From contig CBDUHN010000027.1 in assembly GCA_965367295.1 (NCBI GenBank), positions 1 through 47,751 on the forward strand: a DNA stretch of 47,751 nt. Direction: 5' to 3'. Positions 31,975 through 39,129 of the stretch are shown piece after piece. Position 1 is the first letter of the stretch, and every line of letters begins with the position of its first letter. A program made the translations under genes and the position numbers. Below the pieces are notes generated by a model. It did not search any database. It saw only the letters and a list, made by a program, of their open reading frames with translations, and was not told where the DNA came from. The stretch is from JAIVHA01 sp965367295. GTDB lineage: Bacteria > Pseudomonadota > Gammaproteobacteria > DSM-19610.

Positions 31975-32747
31975 ATATATTGAATACATGATTATGCCGA
32001 AGTGAATATCTTTGTAACTCCCAAATGGGGGGTGATGCTTTCATTCCGCATGGCAACGTGAGATTTCCTGTGGACCTGATCCTGACTGTATACAGACAAG
32101 ACACGCCATATGCATGGCGAATGATTCCGGTTGATGTTATTCCCGCACATCCAGCGAACCCGATGAGTGAAAACTGCTGAGGCTTGAGGAAGGACTCATA
32201 AACACACCGCCAATATCTTCGGGTAAACCTGAAATTATAGTATTTCGCATCAAAGAAATATTTTATCTGAATCGGGATGACTGGTAACCGCTGGCTCCCA
32301 AAAATATTTTATAAGACACTCGCGCGCCCATTACCATGTCGGATTCGCCATAAGATTCGGTGTACAACTGCTCGTCCCGATAGTCACAGCCGTCATTAAA
32401 GATCCCACGTTTTTGCCGTGAACAGGCTCTTTTCTCATCGCCGCATATCCGCGCCTCCCATCGGTATTAAGAGCCTTATCTATCGCATATGCGAATATTA
32501 ATGATCAATAAATATCGTTTGTTATTAATTAATGCGAAATATATTGTCTCCGCGAACAGTATTTTTTATGACCTATTTTGGATGCTGGCTTGCCGGAGTG
32601 AGCCCAACGACAGTGGAATGAAATACTACTTCCCTGCATGAACAGCAACACAGGATCCATGCGTCAGCCAGTACGCCCAGGTAAATATGGTTTTTATACG
32701 CCTTGAAAATGGCATACCTGTTAACTAGCAAATAAAAAGGGTTATTT
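31975..32747. other. Long AT-rich intergenic region before cfa
   Basis: About 770 bases without a supported gene, clearly richer in A and T than the flanks, especially 32460-32570. It contains a perfect 12-base palindrome TCGCATATGCGA at 32483-32494 and several TTAATTAA-like tracts. The leader of cfa, with AAAAAGGG before ATG 32748, ends the region. It could hold a small RNA, several promoters or remnants of lost genes. No reading frame here looked coding. Confidence 0.5.
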
Positions 32748-33926
32748 ATGCTGAGGGAAGAAAACATATCATTTGAGTTAGCCGATGAAGTTATACAACC
32801 CATATACATAGACCCCCCTAAGGTATTGCAGAATCTCTCGGAGAGTGCGGGGATTCGGTTCAATGGCAATGAGCCATGGGATATCCAGATATACGACCCT
32901 GTTGTATACCAGCGCATTCTTACGCAGGGTTCGCTCGGATTCGGCGAGGCCTATATGGATGGTCTCTGGGACGCTGAGCGGTTGGACGAATTATTCACGC
33001 GAATTTTGCGTTTTGATCTCGATCAGAATCTTGTCGGCTGGGCCAGAGTCAGGTTGCTCGGTGAAGTGGCCAGGCAATGCCTTTTCAATCTTCAGTCGAG
33101 TCGTCGCGCCTTCCAGGTAGGAGAGCAGCACTACGATATCGGGAATGATGTATTCAGGGCCATGCTGGACAGGAGCATGAGCTATTCATGCGGCTATTGG
33201 CAATATTCAGATGATCTCGAGCAGGCCCAGCACGATAAGCTGGATATGATCTGTAGAAAACTCGAACTGAGACCAGGCGAACGATTATTGGAAATTGGCT
33301 GTGGATGGGGCGGCCTGGCACGGCATGCCGCTAAATATTTTGATGTGGAAGTCACTGGTATAACAGTTTCGAAAGAGCAGCAGAGCCTTGCAATGGAACG
33401 TTGTAAAGGCCTTCCCGTGCAGATTAAATTGATGGACTACCGGGATCTGGACGGTGAATATGACAAACTGGTCTCGGTTGGTATGTTCGAACATGTCGGT
33501 CCAAAGAATTACGCGGTTTATTTTGATACGGCTTCCAGGTTGCTGAAGGATGATGGCCTTTTTCTGCTGCACACGATTGGTATCCATTCCACCTCAAGAA
33601 CGGTGGATCCCTGGATTGACAAGTACATATTCCCAAATGGCAAGCTTCCTTCAGCGCAAGAGATCGCCAGCTCGATAGACACCCGTTTCCTGGTTGAAGA
33701 TTGGCACAACTTCGGAACTGACTACGACCGCACGCTTATGGCTTGGTGGGATAATTTCGATAGCGCCTGGCATCAACTGGAATCAAAGTATGATCGGCGC
33801 TTTTATCGAATGTGGAAATACTACCTCATGAGCTGTGCCGGATTCTTCCGTTCCCGTCAGGGACAGCTCTGGCAATTGGTGTTAAGCAAGCGTGCCCGTT
33901 CATCGGTCTACCGGTCGGTTAGATAA
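32748..33926 (+). CDS. cfa: Cyclopropane-fatty-acyl-phospholipid synthase
   Basis: Cfa methylenates cis double bonds of membrane phospholipid acyl chains using S-adenosylmethionine, and is commonly made in stationary phase or stress. The 392-residue product has the N-terminal lipid-binding part (DIQIYDPVVYQRILTQGSLGFGEAYMDG) and FQVGEQHYDIGNDVFRAMLDRSMSYSCGYW. The SAM motif is LLEIGCGWGGLARHAA (about residues 180-195). VGMFEHVGPKNY, LLHTIGIH, and the C-terminal MSCAGFFRSRQGQLWQLV complete the family pattern. Length matches E. coli Cfa (382). It stands alone behind a long AT-rich region and upstream of the second copy of the uncharacterised family. Confidence 0.96.
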   Translation: MLREENISFELADEVIQPIYIDPPKVLQNLSESAGIRFNGNEPWDIQIYDPVVYQRILTQGSLGFGEAYMDGLWDAERLDELFTRILRFDLDQNLVGWARVRLLGEVARQCLFNLQSSRRAFQVGEQHYDIGNDVFRAMLDRSMSYSCGYWQYSDDLEQAQHDKLDMICRKLELRPGERLLEIGCGWGGLARHAAKYFDVEVTGITVSKEQQSLAMERCKGLPVQIKLMDYRDLDGEYDKLVSVGMFEHVGPKNYAVYFDTASRLLKDDGLFLLHTIGIHSTSRTVDPWIDKYIFPNGKLPSAQEIASSIDTRFLVEDWHNFGTDYDRTLMAWWDNFDSAWHQLESKYDRRFYRMWKYYLMSCAGFFRSRQGQLWQLVLSKRARSSVYRSVR

Positions 33927-34032
33927 AAAGTATATGAATGGATGAATCCTGGATGTTGCACAGAGCCATAGCGACATATGGTGATGAGGTCAAAGTGGTT
34001 ACTAGTTTTTATTTGAATTAATGGAGGTACAC

Positions 34033-34485
34033 ATGAGTGGGCTTATAGCGGGTTTTCCGGCTGACGGAATTGTAACCGTCAATCGCGTCATCCTGAAACC
34101 TGAATATACCGTTCAGGATCTTGAAGACAGGGTCTCGGAACTTTGTGAGGTCGTGAAGACCTACCATAGCGATACCGGGTTCTCGGGAGGGTTTGTATGT
34201 CTGAACAGCGGCCAAATATCAAATGAAGGATCTACTGTCGGGCAAGCGGTTGAAAGCCCTTTGAAAGGGAGTGAGGCACTCATCGTCACGTTCTGGCACA
34301 GTTTTGAAGAGCATGAAAAATCACATGCCAGTGACAAATTCCAAACCCTGTTCAAGCGTACCCTCGAACTTTGTGAAAACGGGAATGAGGAAATTGCGTA
34401 TCAGATGCTCTGGTCGGGCAAGGCATATGACCCCAAGCAGGCGGAAGCGGCTCGCCAGGCCAAGGAAAAATATGCCCATGGCTGA
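34033..34485 (+). CDS. Uncharacterised protein family, copy 2
   Basis: A 150-residue soluble protein homologous along its whole length to the product at 20635. ATG 34033 was chosen over the upstream ATG at 34021. It has GGAGGT 4 bases before it and its product MSGLIAGFPADGIVTVNRV aligns with MSNLIENFPHNGIVTVNRV of copy 1. Conserved features are NRVI, VKTYHS, SNEGSTVGQAVESP, EALIVTFWHSFEEHEKSH, F-TLFKR-LELCENGNEEIAYQMLWSGKAYDP. Cysteine C35 (SELCEVVKTYHS) and the cysteine of LELCENGNEE are shared; a third, in GFVCLNSG, is unique here. It lies 106 bases after cfa. Function is unknown. Confidence 0.8.
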   Translation: MSGLIAGFPADGIVTVNRVILKPEYTVQDLEDRVSELCEVVKTYHSDTGFSGGFVCLNSGQISNEGSTVGQAVESPLKGSEALIVTFWHSFEEHEKSHASDKFQTLFKRTLELCENGNEEIAYQMLWSGKAYDPKQAEAARQAKEKYAHG

Positions 34486-34509
34486 TCCTTCATCCATCTA
34501 GCCTGTATC

Positions 34510-34552
34510 GGGCGACAGGGTTGTGTTCTTCCATTGCGCCACCTTGTCGCCC
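34510..34552. repeat. Inverted repeat after copy 2 gene
   Basis: GGGCGACA (34510-34517) and TGTCGCCC (34545-34552) are perfect 8-base arms separated by 27 bases, starting 25 bases after the stop codon of the gene at 34033. It could be a terminator stem without a T run or a transcript-stabilising hairpin. Confidence 0.35.
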
Positions 34553-34584
34553 AAACCATGAATATATGAGTAAGTGAGTTACTG

Positions 34585-34992
34585 ATGTCAGATGTTTCTG
34601 AGCCTGAGGCGCAACACCTTAGCGGGGCTGGTTCCAGAATGGCCTGCTCCATATTCAATTATGGAAATATAGCGGCAGTGTTGGCGCCGATTCCGTTGGG
34701 TATGTTATGGATAGGGATGTCGATCATTGTCTACGCCATGAATCGACATCATCCCAATTCCAAGGTCGGGTATTACACCCAGCAGGCGGGTTACCGCTTT
34801 TACGGAATAATCGGCGCATTCGTAATCATAGCCAGTTCGTTTCCCAAACATTCGTTCTATTACTATATGGCTTCGTGGGCGATTGCCGCCGCTATCCTGA
34901 TTCCACTTTCCATCCGGGATTTATACCGAATCCGACGCGATGAGTGGCCGGATATTGTTGTAATGGAAAATGAGGCTGGTGAGGTCCTATAG
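34585..34992 (+). CDS. Small membrane protein of unknown function
   Basis: A 135-residue protein with about three membrane segments: IAAVLAPIPLGMLWIGMSIIVYAM (about 30-53), FYGIIGAFVIIASSF (72-86) and YYYMASWAIAAAILIPLSI (92-110). The short polar N-terminus and the acidic C-terminus (DIVVMENEAGEVL) probably face the cytoplasm. No family was recognised. Regular codon use and the hydrophobic pattern support a real gene. No strong ribosome site was seen, only GTGAGTTACTG before the ATG. It lies between the copy 2 gene and the tRNA genes. Confidence 0.6.
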   Translation: MSDVSEPEAQHLSGAGSRMACSIFNYGNIAAVLAPIPLGMLWIGMSIIVYAMNRHHPNSKVGYYTQQAGYRFYGIIGAFVIIASSFPKHSFYYYMASWAIAAAILIPLSIRDLYRIRRDEWPDIVVMENEAGEVL

Positions 34993-35169
34993 CCGTAACC
35001 AGCCCTTTTGCAGTTTCATGTGCGCTCCACCCACAATAATGGGAATCCGTGGGTGATGGTTGTGGAATGGAGAGGAGGGGTGCAGGCCGTGCCCTGCAAT
35101 GCATTGGGGCAGAGGAAACAGGGCTCCCTTGTGGCCGCCACTGATCCTGGATCGACTTCAATGTCGGAA

Positions 35170-35246
35170 TGGTGTCCCGGAGAGGAGTTGAACCTCCGAC
35201 CTAGCGCTTAGGAGGCGCTTGCTCTATCCAACTGAGCTACCGGGAC
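35170..35246 (-). tRNA. tRNA-Arg (anticodon CCT)
   Basis: A complete cloverleaf on the minus strand: acceptor GTCCCGG/CCGGGAC, D arm GCTC...GAGC, anticodon stem AGCGC/GCGCT around loop CTCCTAA with anticodon CCT, and T arm with TTCAACT loop. The 3' CCA is encoded. It decodes AGG codons. Confidence 0.95.
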
Positions 35247-35288
35247 GAAATCGTCGTCGATGCGGGTGTATGTCCATACTTCAGTATC

Positions 35289-35364
<76 letters not shown>

Positions 35365-35397
35365 GGTGATGCTGGAACATATTCTGTAACGGCACGT

Positions 35398-35403
35398 ATT
35401 GTA
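35398..35403 (-). promoter_or_regulatory. Putative -10 box of the tRNA pair
   Basis: TACAAT on the minus strand, 33 bases upstream of the tRNA-Ala 5' end. No good -35 hexamer was found at the right distance. Confidence 0.35.
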
Positions 35404-35433
35404 CCGTCCTGATGAGATTGTGGCTATGGCCAA

Positions 35434-36180
35434 TCAGCGTGAATGGCTGCGTAAGTAGAGTCGTTCCAGGTGCTTGATCAGGCTGATCAGCCTGGCTTTC
35501 TGTTGCGGGTCCAGATTGATGAAGTGTCCTCCTACGCGTACCTGATTGCTCAGATGGTCAGAGCGCACGAAGCGTATTTCCACTTCGCTACAGATTGGCT
35601 CGCCCGATGGATGGACGATGGTGCATGCGGGTAGCAACTGCCCCTGCCTGGGAGGAACGAGGGTGTTGAGGCGAATACCCAGCCCCGAGGACGACAGGTC
35701 TGAGAGGTGGGCTTGCACCTTGGGGTCATCCTGGAGCGGGATGTTGACTTCGAGGCCGGCTTCCATCCCCACTGGCACCCGATAGTGATTACGGCGCTGA
35801 ATGTGCAGCAACAGTTTTGGTAGTGCGGCGTAATAGAGGGCGATTCCGCGCTGCTCTTCAATGCGCGTCACTGTAGTGGCGAAGCGATATTCCACGCCAT
35901 GCAATCGACACCTGGCCCGCAGCTTTTTTACTTTGGCGAGTGCCGCCTGGCCGATGGGGCTGTTGAGTTCGTCCAGAATCATCAGGTCACGGCCCGGGTA
36001 TACGCGCAGGATGGCGCTGATGAAATGGTTGTCTATACCGGGGATGCATACATCGAGCAGGCAATGACCATCCTTCATGCGTTGAAGGTTGCGGGCGATC
36101 AGTGCGGATTTGGTAATGCGCTCAGTTGTGGAGTGGGTATCCAGCCCCTCGTCAGGGCTGGATGCTGTATGGAGGGACAT
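35434..36180 (-). CDS. ycgR: PilZ-domain flagellar brake protein, YcgR-like
   Basis: A 248-residue c-di-GMP effector that slows flagellar rotation. The N-terminal YcgR-type domain spans about 20-115 (ITKSALIARNLQRMKDGHCLLDV, RDLMILDELNSPIG). The PilZ domain (about 125-240) has the c-di-GMP motifs QRRNHYRVPV and DLSSSGLGIRL. ATG 36180 gives the usual length; the frame is open to 36297 but would overlap flgN. It follows flgN, flgM and flgA on the same strand, a frequent gammaproteobacterial order. A cognate c-di-GMP phosphodiesterase could be the HD-GYP protein encoded at 11021. Confidence 0.88.
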   Translation of the reverse strand: MSLHTASSPDEGLDTHSTTERITKSALIARNLQRMKDGHCLLDVCIPGIDNHFISAILRVYPGRDLMILDELNSPIGQAALAKVKKLRARCRLHGVEYRFATTVTRIEEQRGIALYYAALPKLLLHIQRRNHYRVPVGMEAGLEVNIPLQDDPKVQAHLSDLSSSGLGIRLNTLVPPRQGQLLPACTIVHPSGEPICSEVEIRFVRSDHLSNQVRVGGHFINLDPQQKARLISLIKHLERLYLRSHSR

Positions 36181-36208
36181 GGACAGGGGTAAGCCGTCTC
36201 CGTCAGGA

Positions 36209-36694
36209 TCAGGCCGAGCCGAGTATGCGGTGTGCCAGTCCCGACGGAGTACGCCCGTTGGCCTGATAGGTGTTGTCGATATCCTGGTGCTGGCCACGTA
36301 ACATGCCCAGGATCATCTTTACCTGTTGACGGCCGAGTTCGATGGCGCCGCCATTGACTCGGTTATGCTGCTGGCAGTCCCGTAGCCGTTCCAGTAGCTC
36401 AGACCAGTGGCGCAGGAGTGTGCCGTCCCGGTCGGCCCAGCTTAGATACTGCTGCATGGGTCCTGAATCTGCACCGTAACCGGCCATGCCGGCAAGCCGG
36501 GCGCGTTCTCCTGCATACTGTTCCAGTGCCTGCAGGAGTTGCTGCTTGTGCTGTACGGTATCTTCCAGCAAGGGACTGTCCATGGTGGCGAGGGCGCTAC
36601 GCTCCTGTGCCAGGCAGTCCGCCAGTTGCCGTACCGCATCCCGTTCCGCCTGGAGCAGTTGGTTCAGGTGCGAGAAGTGTTCTTCGCGGTTCAT
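36209..36694 (-). CDS. flgN: Flagellar export chaperone FlgN
   Basis: A 161-residue, almost wholly alpha-helical protein (HFSHLNQLLQAERDAVRQLADCLAQERSAL, HKQQLLQALEQYAGERARLAG) of the FlgN family. FlgN carries the hook-filament junction proteins FlgK and FlgL to the export gate. The C-terminal stretch QQVKMILGMLRGQ...TYQANGRT fits the family end. Sequence conservation in this family is weak, so context is important. It directly follows flgM, whose stop codon forms part of the TAGGAG ribosome site of flgN. Confidence 0.88.
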   Translation of the reverse strand: MNREEHFSHLNQLLQAERDAVRQLADCLAQERSALATMDSPLLEDTVQHKQQLLQALEQYAGERARLAGMAGYGADSGPMQQYLSWADRDGTLLRHWSELLERLRDCQQHNRVNGGAIELGRQQVKMILGMLRGQHQDIDNTYQANGRTPSGLAHRILGSA

Positions 36695-36708
36695 GGCGAT
36701 CGAAGCTC

Positions 36709-37023
36709 CTAGTTCAGGCCGCTGAGGGCCTGTTCCATGCTCATCATCTTGTTGGCGATCTGCAGCGGGTTGACCTCGAAGCTGCCGTCATTGATCGCAT
36801 TGCGAACGGCGCTGACGTGCTGTTCGTTGACGACCGGTTGCTCGGCAATACGGGACTCCGCGTTGCGCAACAGCTGGGCGGCCGGGGTGAGGCTGACGCT
36901 GTCTTTGCTACCGGATGCGGCAGTACCCTCGGTAGTGGCCGCTTCCGGGTTCGCAGCGCGTGCTGACGTGGTTCCGGCAGTATGGCTCGTTACCGTTGCT
37001 AAGTGATTGTTTTTAATTTCCAT
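36709..37023 (-). CDS. flgM: Anti-sigma-28 factor FlgM
   Basis: A 104-residue inhibitor of FliA that is exported once the hook is complete. The N-terminal half is disordered and Ala/Thr-rich. The C-terminal half has DSVSLTPAAQLLRNAE, VVNEQHVSAVRNAINDGSFEVNPLQIANKMMSMEQAL, the FliA-binding helices. ATG 37023 was chosen because it gives the family's usual length and has GAGGGA upstream; the frame is open to 37083. A sigma-28 type promoter lies 42 bases upstream, matching the known late expression of flgM. Confidence 0.95.
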   Translation of the reverse strand: MEIKNNHLATVTSHTAGTTSARAANPEAATTEGTAASGSKDSVSLTPAAQLLRNAESRIAEQPVVNEQHVSAVRNAINDGSFEVNPLQIANKMMSMEQALSGLN

Positions 37024-37064
37024 TCTACGTCCCTCAGGGGGTATGTTTGCTCTGGTCGCTAAGT

Positions 37065-37091
37065 GTATCGTCAATTGATTCAATTACTTTA
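37065..37091 (-). promoter_or_regulatory. Sigma-28 type promoter of flgM
   Basis: On the minus strand TAAA (37088-37091), exactly 15 bases, then GACGATAC (37065-37072). This matches 4 of 4 and 6 of 8 positions of the FliA consensus. It lies between flgA and flgM, 42 bases before the flgM start. In Salmonella flgM also has a FliA-dependent promoter. Confidence 0.65.
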
Positions 37092-37113
37092 GTGGCTTTT
37101 TGTGACCCTGTGC

Positions 37114-37827
37114 TCAAAGCGTCACTTTTACGACGCCCTGGGATATCACTCGACCTTCTACCACCCGTTTCGAGCCATTGCTCTTGATGCGAATAAGGTC
37201 ACCGGAACCTCCATCCGCCATGGCCTGGCCACTGGAGCGAATCATGAAACCGGGTTTGCCGGTGATCAGGGTCACCCGTTCTCCCCGCTTGACCAGCATT
37301 GGGGCCTCGATCATGAGTGGGTTGAGCACCGTGTTGGAACCCATGGACCGTTTGGCCAACTGGCCGATGGCCAGTTGTATGTCATCGTAATAGCCACGCG
37401 ACAGAGTGGCCAGGTCGCGTTCCACCAGGCGTACCATGTCCTCGGTAATCTGGTCGCCCCGGGCCAGTGGCCGGGTGGTGACCAGGACTTCTCCATATAG
37501 AGAAACCCGGGCGGAGGCATAGATCGTCCAACCAGCGGCCGCGTTACAGCGTACCCCGACAGTAGTGTTCCCCAGGACCCGGGAGCCGGGCGGCATGAAG
37601 GCCTCAAGATTGCCGCTGCAGGCGGCAAGTCTTAGCCGCGGATCCAGGCGCCCCATCTTTACCTCACCGGGGCGACCGTGGGCGGCAAGCACCTGTTCCT
37701 CCAGCGCCTCCTGGGCCTTGGCGAGGATTTCGTCATTATCCTGAATTTCCTCACTATTACATGTGGTTGCAAACAGAAACAGCAAGCCGAGCAGGACGTA
37801 GTTACGAAGTTTGGACGTGTTTTTCAT
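37114..37827 (-). CDS. flgA: Flagellar P-ring assembly chaperone FlgA
   Basis: A 237-residue periplasmic protein that helps FlgI build the P-ring. A signal peptide (YVLLGLLFLFATTCNSEE) precedes the FlgA domain. GRLDPRLRLAAC and GVRCNAAAGWTIYASARVSLYGEVLVTTRPLARGDQITEDMV form the SAF-like core, and the tail ends in GKPGFMIRSSGQAM...GDLIRIKSNGSKRVVEGRVISQGVVKV. Length is normal. It is divergent from cheV and has a sigma-54 type promoter 65 bases upstream. Confidence 0.95.
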   Translation of the reverse strand: MKNTSKLRNYVLLGLLFLFATTCNSEEIQDNDEILAKAQEALEEQVLAAHGRPGEVKMGRLDPRLRLAACSGNLEAFMPPGSRVLGNTTVGVRCNAAAGWTIYASARVSLYGEVLVTTRPLARGDQITEDMVRLVERDLATLSRGYYDDIQLAIGQLAKRSMGSNTVLNPLMIEAPMLVKRGERVTLITGKPGFMIRSSGQAMADGGSGDLIRIKSNGSKRVVEGRVISQGVVKVTL

Positions 37828-37892
37828 GGCCAGTTTCCAATGGTTATACCGGGTCTGATCCGAATGGGTTTCGAATGCCTTGCAGGGATAAA

Positions 37893-37909
37893 AGCAAATG
37901 CCATGCCCG
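37893..37909 (-). promoter_or_regulatory. Sigma-54 type promoter of flgA
   Basis: On the minus strand the element reads GGGCATG-GCAT-TTGCT, with GG and GC separated by the required 10 bases. This matches TGGCAYG-N4-TTGCW except for the first T. It lies 65 bases before the flgA start. Its outer edge is 13 bases from the cheV sigma-28 element on the other strand. Confidence 0.6.
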
Positions 37910-37922
37910 CTATATCCATTCG

Positions 37923-37949
37923 TAAAGGAAAGGCTTTCTGCGCCGATAC
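37923..37949 (+). promoter_or_regulatory. Sigma-28 type promoter of cheV
   Basis: TAAA (37923-37926), exactly 15 bases, then GCCGATAC (37942-37949). This is 4 of 4 and 7 of 8 against the FliA consensus, the best match in the window. It lies 47 bases before the cheV start. Confidence 0.75.
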
Positions 37950-37995
37950 CCAGCCTGAATCAGGTCGGGAAGTGGCAGAAACGGAGAACACCCCA

Positions 37996-38955
37996 ATGAG
38001 TGGAATTCTGGCAAGTGTTGATATGCGTACCCAACTGGCCGGCCATAACCGGCTGGAGTTGCTGCTGTTCCGCCTGGCAGGCAAGCAGCGCTTCGGGATC
38101 AACGTATTCAAGGTGCAGGAGGTTATCCAGTGCCCGCCGTTGACCACGGTGCCGAAATCCAATCGCATCATTCGTGGCATTGCCAATATGCGTGGCAAAA
38201 CCATTCCGGTTATGGATTTGTCGATGGCCATCGGCGGTCCCCGTATCGACAATGTCGAAGACAAGTTTGTGGTGGTGACCGAATATAATCGCACCACCCA
38301 GGGCTTTCTGGTCAATGCCGTTGACCGCATCGTCAATATGAATTGGGAAGAAATTCTGCCGCCACCCAAAGGGGCGGGCAGGGCACACTACCTGACCGCC
38401 GTCTCCAAGGTGGAGAGCGAACTGGTCGAGATCATCGACGTGGAAAAGGTGCTGGCGGAGGTGATTGGCGCCGAAGAGGCGGTGTCCAGCGAACTGTTGC
38501 AGGAAGCCCATGAAGATGATGGCATCGAGGAAAATATCCATGTACTGGTAGCGGATGATTCCTCCGTGGCCCGCAATCAGATCAAACGCACACTGGATCA
38601 GCTGGGCATACAGTGCACCCTCGCCAAGGATGGACGGGAAGCCCTGAACAAACTCCAGGAATGGGCCGACGAGGGAGGCCCCGCGGTGACAGAACGCATC
38701 TTCATGGTGATCTCCGATGTCGAAATGCCGGAGATGGATGGGTATACCTTTACCACCAGTGTCCGCTCCGATCCCCGCATGCAAGGCCTGTACATCCTGT
38801 TGCATACCTCGCTCAGTGGTGTGTTCAATAATGCCATGGTGCAGAAAGTGGGTGCCGATCAGTTCATCGCCAAGTTCCAGCCGGATATTCTGGCAGGTGC
38901 GGTGTTGAGCCAGCTCAAACGATGGAAGGAACAGCGTGCCGCGGTGCGCAGCTAG
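37996..38955 (+). CDS. cheV: Chemotaxis coupling protein CheV
   Basis: A 319-residue CheW-receiver fusion that couples chemoreceptors to CheA and adapts by phosphorylation. The CheW-like domain spans about 18-160 (LELLLFRLAGKQRFGINVFKVQEV, GIANMRGKTIPVMDLSMAIG, VVTEYNRTTQGFLVNAVDRIVNM). The receiver domain spans about 185-310, with DDSS acidic residues, phospho-acceptor D241 in ISDVEMPEMDG and conserved HTSLSG. ATG 37996 follows GGAGA by about 8 bases; the upstream extension of the frame overlaps flgA antisense and is not used. It is followed by cheR, as in Pseudomonas and Vibrio. Confidence 0.96.
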   Translation: MSGILASVDMRTQLAGHNRLELLLFRLAGKQRFGINVFKVQEVIQCPPLTTVPKSNRIIRGIANMRGKTIPVMDLSMAIGGPRIDNVEDKFVVVTEYNRTTQGFLVNAVDRIVNMNWEEILPPPKGAGRAHYLTAVSKVESELVEIIDVEKVLAEVIGAEEAVSSELLQEAHEDDGIEENIHVLVADDSSVARNQIKRTLDQLGIQCTLAKDGREALNKLQEWADEGGPAVTERIFMVISDVEMPEMDGYTFTTSVRSDPRMQGLYILLHTSLSGVFNNAMVQKVGADQFIAKFQPDILAGAVLSQLKRWKEQRAAVRS

Positions 38956-38985
38956 GGCACCGGCTGTAGAAATAGGAATTAACGC

Positions 38986-39129
38986 GTGTTTCCAGATGTC
39001 GTTCCCCGGTATGATCTCCGGTATCAGCAAGAGACATTATGGCTGCAGGGCGAGTACCTGCTGGCCAGCCGTGGATCCGTCGTAACCACGCGCCCACCCA
39101 CCGCCTGGAGTAAGGAATCAAGGGATTGA
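38986..39129 (+). CDS. Possible small protein between cheV and cheR
   Basis: A 47-codon frame from GTG 38986 (VFPDVVPRYDLRYQQETLWL ... WSKESRD). GGAAT lies 7 bases before the start. Its stop codon TGA (39127-39129) overlaps the TTG start of cheR (39126-39128), the pattern of translational coupling. No family was recognised. It may be a real coupled small protein or a chance frame that delivers ribosomes to cheR. Confidence 0.3.
   Translation: MFPDVVPRYDLRYQQETLWLQGEYLLASRGSVVTTRPPTAWSKESRD

Noticed and set aside
32577..32593. TTGG-N10-TTGC-like sequence upstream of cfa as a sigma-54 promoter
   Set aside because: GG and GC spacing is right, but the conserved CACG part after GG is entirely absent.
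37889..37913. TAAA followed by a CCCGCTAT box upstream of cheV as a sigma-28 promoter
   Set aside because: Spacer is 13 bases and the -10 matches only 5 of 8; the element at 37923-37949 is far better.
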